Below, one piece after another: positions 57,731-64,000 of a stretch of DNA of 64,000 bases. The notes below the pieces were generated by a model that had not been told where the DNA came from, searched no databases, and saw only the letters and a list, made by a program, of their open reading frames with translations. The position numbers and the translations under genes were made by a program. Positions within the stretch are counted from its first letter, which is position 1. Each line of letters starts with the position of its first letter. Location: positions 109,549 through 173,548 of the forward strand of contig CAJNOI010000132.1 in the NCBI GenBank assembly GCA_905250115.1, given 5' to 3'. This DNA comes from Adineta steineri (taxonomy: Eukaryota; Rotifera; Eurotatoria; Adinetida; Adinetidae).

Positions 57731-58029
57731 AAACAGTTTCTTATTTTTTTTCCTCTTTTGATTTTGATACTGTTGTTGTAACAAATATGTAACTATCTAT
57801 TACATATTCTCGTTTTTCTCCTCTTTGTCTTGATCTGTTTTGTTTTCTTACCTCTTTTATGCTGTCTAATGCTACTCTTCTCATATTTATATATACTATA
57901 CTATACTATTTTTTTTCTCTCTTTTCTTTCTTTCTCTCTCTTCTAACTCAATCATGTACTGTAAGGACCTTTAAGGTCGTCAGTCTCATTCTGCCTAAAT
58001 AAATAAAAAAAAAACAGTTTCTTATTTTT
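57731..58029 (+). mobile_element. Short retroposon with 18-bp target-site duplication
   Basis: AAACAGTTTCTTATTTTT occurs at 57731-57748 and again, identical, at 58012-58029. The 263 bp between begin with pyrimidine-rich sequence and end with TAAATAAATAAAAAAAA, preceded by a small hairpin (AAGGACCTTTAAGGTC). A long direct repeat plus A-rich 3' end is the signature of target-primed reverse transcription: a SINE or 5'-truncated LINE. No coding capacity. Confidence 0.78.
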
Positions 58030-59018
58030 AACTATTGTTTATGTTTAAATGATAAAAATCATTTGATTTTATACAAAAATAGAAATATTCATATATGAAT
58101 TCTATTGGAAATGAATTTCATTGGATAAATTTCAGTTTTTTTTCCTCTTATAAAATTACTCACTGTCTCTTCGTCACCTTAAATTGTTTTGCTTTACTTT
58201 CACTATATATAACCATTTTCAATCAAGTGCGAGGCTGAGATATATTCGAAAAAAAGGAATAAAAAAAAGAAAAAAAGGAGTAAAACAGAAAGAAGAAGTA
58301 AAAAAAGGAAAAAACAAGTAAAAAAAGAAAAAATGAGTAAACAGAAAAAAGGAAACATAAAATTTTGATATCTTGCAAAAGTAAGAAACTTATCACTTGT
58401 CGAAGTAAGTAAGTAGTGTTAAAAACACATTAATACGTAAAATCAATAAGTATATATTATTGAAGTTTGTTTCATTTCTTTGGTTTTGATTATTTAAGTA
58501 TGGTAAGTAGTTTGTTAGAATTATTCGAAACGTAGAAGAAAGGATTTCAACTCCCGTATACATAATACAAACATGATCAGAATATTAGAATTTGTATATT
58601 ATACAATGCTTTTTCATACTTAGCGATATTTTATATGTAATAGTGCTCTATTTTAATAATAATGTCGTGTGACATAGAAATAAAGAATTTTACGTACTTA
58701 TTCTGATGTCAAATCTTTAAGAGACAAAGTATAAAGTTTCTCGTACCATCAGTTGTTAAAATATGACATAAATTTTAGTTCTCATAGTTCTTTTTATTAA
58801 TTTTTTCTCTTCAATAATCTTTGCGTCAGTATGAAAAATACTGTTAGAAGAAAGAATGTTTCATGTTCATATCATTCTATAAAAAGAGAATATTCATAAC
58901 ATATTTTATTTTACAATTTTATATAGACGAACAAACCTGATATATTGTCAGTATAATTGCTTCAAATTCGTGACTAATATATTTTAGTGACCATTAAACA
59001 GAATAAAAGACACGTTCG
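58030..59018. other. Intergenic, promoter side of the ART gene
   Basis: Includes a purine-rich strand run (58235-58360) of degenerate GTAAAAAAAGAAAAA-like units. No gene was recognised. Confidence 0.45.
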
Positions 59019-62000
59019 ATGATGCATCGTTTTGGTGATATTGATGTTTCATTCAAACGACTTCCACCTATTTATGGTTATCGAAGTGAAAAACTTGTTT
59101 CAGTTGAAAAAGCACTTGAACCCATCGAATCTCAAATCAATGAATTACAATATTATATAAAAATAGCTAAAAAACATTGTCATTTTCCATCAGAACGTGG
59201 ACTCACAAGAGATCAATCAGCTGCTGTTTATATTTATACAATGGAATGGGGTGAAACCACTTTGTATCGTGTATTAAATATAGCATTACGATCAGAAAAT
59301 CGACAAGCATTAAAAATATGGTTTGCATATTTAAAATTATTTGACAGTGCATTAGATAAATTACCCACTGTCAAGGAAATTTTATGGCGAGGTGTTCCTC
59401 TTGATATTGGCAAGAATTTTACCAAAAATGAACTTATGACATGGTGGAGTATTAATTCAAGTTCGTCATCAGTTGATGTTATCAAAGATTTCCTCGGTAA
59501 TAACAAAAATTCAACTCTCTTTTTAATTGAAGGTATAAATGGAAAAAAAAGTTTCTGGTTATACAGAATATGAAAATGAAGATGAAATTATTTTACGAAT
59601 GGGTACACAATTTCGTGTTAAAAGCAACGCTTTAGAACAATCAAATGGTTCACATATTGTACATTTAGTTGAAATCGATGATGATAATGATGAACTATTA
59701 GCATCAACTATGAATGAAATGCATGTCACTACAAAACCATCAAATGAAGGTGCTTCTGGTAAGTCATCTTACTTTTCTTTGAAAAAACTAAAACCTTAAA
59801 ATAATTTCAAGAAACAATAGCTATGAAATACTTTTGATACTATCGTTTTGTATTTTATTATTAACAGTTTTTCAACGCTATTAAATTATTCTTACCTATT
59901 TTAAATATAAATAATATTTCAATTAAAATTACTTGGTTTTCTGAGATAATTATGTTAGCATTTCAAATGAATAGAACATTATATATATAATCATTAAGAG
60001 CTTTAATCCGACTGATCTCTGTGAAACGAAGAGATTACATAGAAATTAGTTTTGTCAATAATTAACATGTTTTTCTTAGTTAGATGAGATATTTTAAAGA
60101 CTTTTATTAAATCTTTTATGTTTTTCATACATTTCTTTTTATTTATAACTGTGAAATTGAGCATATTCTCATTTTGTGTGCTTTTCTTGTTGGATATAAA
60201 CTAAATTTTCCTTGAATAGCAAATAATTTGGTGAGAGAAGATATTATTAAAGTATAATATAATGAATATAGTTTGGTGAAGTTATTGATGACGAAGATAT
60301 TCGAATCTATTGATGCTTTATTTTGACCATAAATAGGTTTTACTAGAACTAAGCAAATCATGAAAAGCATTTGTAGTCATAACTATTTTCTTCCAACATA
60401 TAATCAAGTTTATCTCATAAAAATAAGCTTTACTATCGATCTTAGTTTGTGATACGTAAAACAAAGTGTTCGAGATAAAATATTTCACTCTAAAAGTTTT
60501 GCTGCTTTGTAACTTAGACTAAATGAAATTTGAAATGTGGATATATTTAACATAGACCGTAGTTCGAACTATCGAGAAGAGATCTGTGACAGATTATAGT
60601 TCAATAATTCATAGGAACCAAACTAAACAATCGTTCATCGGTTGTTTGTGAGAGTCAATTTCCTAACCATATTATTTTATACTATTGATAGACTTACCCA
60701 GATCCAATAATCAGATAGAAAGATCTTGTAGGAATCGTATGTCCAATCATATCTGATCTGATGGAATCAGACAAGGATCGGGCAAAAAATCGTAGTCTCT
60801 GATTTCTTGCACTAAATCGTACTTAAAAAAATCTTTGTAACATTCTGTTATGCGGTAGAATATCACCAAAATATTCTATTAAAACTAAAATATTCGTAAA
60901 ATCTAACTTAAAAATTGTAATGAAAAATACAGGCGCGTTAGATTTTCCAAAAAAATATCGTATGAATTGATACAAGATTTCAGAGACTACGATTTTTTGT
61001 CAGATTCTCGAAATATTTCGTTCATATTACAAGATCTTATAAGACTTTGCAACATCTGATGTCAGATTTTTTGACCTGGGTAGAACAGTTCTGTTCCACG
61101 TTAAGTATGTGTAATTTTAGTTACTAAGTCCAATGAAACTATTGTACGCTTCAATCGGCTGAATAAAATAGGCTTTTTAGGATATCCAGCTTATATAAAG
61201 ACAATTGATAATTGTATCCCATTTTTATGAAAGAAACTGAACGTTCATATGTATCTAATATGAAATCGTCTCATACTTATAGTAGGGAAACACTGTTATC
61301 AGAAATTAAAAGCCTTTTTTTCACATAAGTTTTGGTCATATCTTAGGAGAAAAGAATCGTGGAGATGAATGTTTTTATATTCTTCTCATTCTCACTGAAA
61401 CTTCTTTTATGATGAAAAGATGAAATTAAAACTTCATCGACCCAGTTGGAGTATTTTCCTTGTGAATATTGAGCACCTTTACACAGAGATGATTATCAAC
61501 AGAATATTTTTAGAAGTACTTTAATGTTAATATGTCACACAATCTTAGTCAGACACTCTGCTAATGATGATTGTTGTCCATAGTTACATTGGCATGTACT
61601 TCTATAATTTCAAAAATTCTCTCAACACTAATGAATTAAACATCCAGAAATATTTGTAACACAATGATGACAGAATACCTTTGTTAAATAATAATATACT
61701 TTGAACTCAGTATGTGGAGTAAGATTTTTATTAAAGTGTTAAAAATGCAATCTGCTTATCTGTATGAAATCGAGAGCTTATTTTCAGAAAATAGAAAATA
61801 TTTTTTAGAATTAAAAATGAATTATAAATTGAAAATATTTTATGAATTTATGTTTTGATTTATTTATTAATTTTAAAAGAGATTTTGTTTTTATTCATTC
61901 CAATAATATTAGATTTCTTTCATTTACATTAAATATTTATTTATGTCTTTTCAATATCAATATTCAATAAATTAATCGTAAGTTTTTCAGATGAAATTAG

Positions 62001-63836
62001 ACAAGTGTTAAAATAATTTTATATCATTATGAATAATGTTTACAATTCTTCTCTTATCCATTTTATTCTTTTTCATTGACATTGATTTTGATATGAATGA
62101 ACTTAATTCTTTATACTTTAAGATCTATTAAAAAATCATCAGAACTTTATGTTTTGGTTTTATTCTGACAAAAAAAGATCTTCAGCTTCGTTCTCGTTTA
62201 TCTATAGAATTCATCAATCTTCTTTATTTATAAATCAAAGTTATTTCGTTTTTGTTAAAATAAGAAAAAATCTATTCAATTCAAAAATTTATGTTTCTTT
62301 CATTTTTCATTCTTAACAATCTTTGTTAAACAAAAAACCAAAATTGTTACAATGTTCTTATACAGTTTTTACTAAAATGTTTATAGAATTTAGTTTTGTT
62401 GATCAGGATTTTATAGAAGAAAATATTTCTTTGTCAAATAAATATTTAAATTAGAAAATGTAAAAGAACAAAATATTCTCTTTCCAATATCTTCATTATG
62501 TTTATCTCATTATAATCAGATTTACAATAAAGAATATCATTCATACTAAATTGTTATATTAACATAGATTTATATCATTAAACAGTTTAATATTTCATTT
62601 CATTTTCACTTTTGATGGTTTTAAATAAAAATATTCTGATTTTCACAAAAAACAATTAATTGTCATTTTTTATTTTTCAAATCTTTTTCAAAGATAAGCA
62701 AAGCCATTTAGATCAAATTAATTAAATTTTATTTTACAAATATAAAAATAATTTTATCAAATAAATTTTAAAATGAATTCAAATTACAATTACAATTAAA
62801 CTAATTTAAATAATTTTTAGTTTATTACATTTTAAATTAACACTTTTTATTCACATTTATTCAACAATTTCATTCATATATAAATAAAATCTTTTTTCTT
62901 TTAGAACAACCAATTCTTTTCAATCATATTAATATCAAAACCAAATGGAAACGACATGGAATTACTATTGCTGGAGGTAATGGATGGAGCAATCAATTGA
63001 ATCAAGTCTTTTGTCCTCAAAGTATCTATGTTGATCATGATCATCAAACTAATTATATTGCTGATTATCGTAATCACCGTATTGTTGAATGGAAATATGG
63101 AGCAAAAAATGCTCAAGTTGTTGCAGGTGGACGTAAATGTGGAGATCGAAGTGATCAGTTGCTTTATCCAATAGACGTGATTGTTGATAAAAAGAATGAT
63201 TCTCTCGTCATTTGTGATGGTGGAAACAGAAGAGTGGTACGATGGTCTCGTCAAAATGGTAAAAATGGAGAAACAATCATTCCTGACATTAACTGCCGAA
63301 GTTTAAGAATGGATAAGAATGAAAATCTTTATGTCTCTGATTGCAAGAAGAATGAAGTGAAACGATGGAAACAAGGAGAGACAGAAGGAACAATAGTAGC
63401 TGGTGGAAATGGACAAGGAAATCGCCTTAATCAACTCGATTATCCTACTTATATCTTCATTGATGAAGATCATTCAATTTATGTATCGGATCATGGGAAT
63501 CATCGTGTGATGAAATGGGCGAAAGGTGCAAAAGAAGGTATTGTTGTTGCTGGTGGAAAAGGTCACGGAAATAGTTTGACACAATTGTCTAATCCTGAAG
63601 GAGTGATTGTCGATCATTTGGGTAATGTTTATGTGGCTGATACTTTCAATCATCGAATAATGCGTTGGTGTGGAGGATCGAAGGAAGGTAGTATTGTTGT
63701 TGGTGGAAATGGATGTGGAGATGAACTAAATCAGTTCAATCGTCCCACAGGTTTATCATTTGATGTTCAAGGTAATCTTTATGTAGTTGATTGTTTCAAT
63801 AATCGAATACAAAAATTTGATATTGATTTGAATTGA
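59019..63836 (+). CDS. Mono-ADP-ribosyltransferase joined to an NHL propeller, with one frameshift
   Basis: The first exon (59019-59758) encodes an R-S-E class ART domain: LTRDQSAAVYIYTMEWGE, WRGV (Arg at about 124), WWSINSSSS for the STS position, and GYTEYENEDEIILRMGTQF containing the E-x-E region. The frame slips by one base in a run of eight A near 59537-59545; seven A would restore the frame, so it is either a sequence error or a disabling mutation. The exon ends at a donor G/GTAAGT in phase 1. The next compatible acceptor found is at 62904 (TTTTCTTTTAG), and the exon 62905-63836 encodes at least five NHL repeats (IYVSDHGNHRVMKW, VYVADTFNHRIMRW and others). This implies a 3,146-nt intron, very long here. 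ARTs transfer ADP-ribose from NAD+ to Arg; the propeller may select targets. The fusion itself is inferred from splice phase. Confidence 0.65.
60143..60370 (-). CDS. Possible small secreted protein, 75 aa
   Basis: Begins with a convincing signal peptide (MLFMICLVLVKPIYGQ, cleavage likely before NKAS), then 59 residues without clear domains, ending MRICSISQL. Short and unrecognised, so it could be chance; the signal peptide is the only support. Confidence 0.25.
   Translation of the reverse strand: MLFMICLVLVKPIYGQNKASIDSNIFVINNFTKLYSLYYTLIISSLTKLFAIQGKFSLYPTRKAHKMRICSISQL
60695..61082. mobile_element. TIR/foldback element with long imperfect inverted repeats
   Basis: Ends are TACCCAGATC at 60695 and GACCTGGGTA at 61082. 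The arms remain related over more than 100 bp: blocks such as AAAAAATCGTAGTCTCTGA on the left recur inverted on the right (TCAGAGACTACGATTTTTT). The flanking TA could be a target duplication. No coding frame; a non-autonomous DNA element. Confidence 0.72.
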
Positions 63837-64000
63837 ATCTATTGAGGTTGATGATGAAATGAATAATTAATTTTTTTGTGAAGATATTTTTGTTTATTTT
63901 GATTGAAAAATTAAATAAAGATAAAAATTCAAAATGAATTTTTGTTAAAAATTAAATTAAGTTTGATTTATTGATAAATATTTGTTTCGATGTAATTTGT
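63837..64000. other. 3' flank of the NHL domain gene
   Basis: AT-rich 3' UTR-like sequence containing an AATAAA-type signal near 63915. The window ends here. Confidence 0.5.

Larger units (their letters stand above)
59759..62904 (+). other. Putative long intron of the ART-NHL gene
   Basis: About 3.1 kb between a strong donor and a strong acceptor in matching phase. It contains a TIR element (60695-61082) and a reverse-strand small secreted ORF (60143-60370). If the two exons belong to separate genes, this is intergenic instead. Confidence 0.45.

Noticed and set aside
58235..58360. Purine-rich run as a functional tandem repeat
   Set aside because: Units are too degenerate and of uneven length; it looks like low-complexity sequence.
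1..64000. CRISPR array, tRNA or rRNA gene
   Set aside because: No regularly spaced direct repeats with unique spacers, no recognisable cloverleaf consensus boxes and no rRNA-like GC-rich block were found. A covariance-model search could still reveal a missed tRNA.

Overview
The window looks like nuclear DNA of a bdelloid rotifer (Adineta/Rotaria type). It is strongly AT-rich and gene-dense. Most introns are 45-65 nt with clear GT-AG ends, and the gene set is metazoan (ABCB8, DPF/BAF45, Pax, Bax-like, SLBP-like, galactokinase). It also has features I associate with bdelloids: a giant SecA-like ORF without introns, ADP-ribosyltransferase and NHL-repeat genes, and scattered short hairpins whose arms resemble the TGTGGG telomere repeat reported for Adineta vaga. 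The organism call is inference; no rRNA or mitochondrial marker is present.

Layout. 1.4-11.6 kb (+): a giant SecA-like protein with collagen-like Gly-rich stretches and an OTU-like C-terminal segment. 12.4-13.9 kb (+): an SLC49/DIRC2-like MFS transporter, a duplicate of the partial copy at 37.7-38.2 kb. 14.3-15.9 kb (-): a macrodomain-OTU fusion. 16.2-17.3 kb (-): a claudin-like four-TM protein. 18.4-19.8 kb (-) and 20.0-21.5 kb (+): galactokinase and a PDK1-like kinase, head to head. 22.0-23.1 kb (+): a Bax/Bak-like BCL2 protein. 24.2-25.3 kb (-): a small heat-shock protein with two alpha-crystallin domains. 26-29 kb (-): a small secreted protein and an EGF/Thr-rich protein. 30.0-31.7 kb (-) and 31.9-34.1 kb (+): an SLBP-like protein and a DPF-type BAF subunit, head to head. 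34.8-37.5 kb (+): mitochondrial ABCB8 in 13 exons, one of only 7 nt, followed directly by the second SLC49 copy, which is broken by a 100-N assembly gap. 39.1-40.0 kb (+): an orphan GPCR. 40.3-40.7 kb (-): a neuropeptide-like precursor. 43.8-44.6 kb (+): a compact Pox-neuro-like Pax protein with only the first half of the paired domain.

From 45 kb on the window is more accessory: a pogo-like transposase remnant, a decayed membrane-protein gene, a 5'-truncated LINE, a terminal-inverted-repeat element with exact 16-bp ends, a clan-3-like cytochrome P450 (51.9-54.0 kb, -), a frameshifted NHL-repeat gene, a retroposon with an 18-bp target duplication, and an ADP-ribosyltransferase probably spliced across a 3.1-kb intron to an NHL-repeat domain (59.0-63.8 kb, +).

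Themes. Ubiquitin/ADP-ribose domains recur (OTU twice, macrodomain, ART). Nine telomere-like hairpins are scattered through the window; one lies at the junction where the SLC49 duplication begins and another abuts an NHL gene fragment. Exon coordinates in the entries were worked out by hand from splice sites and reading-frame phase; for most genes the summed lengths are divisible by three.
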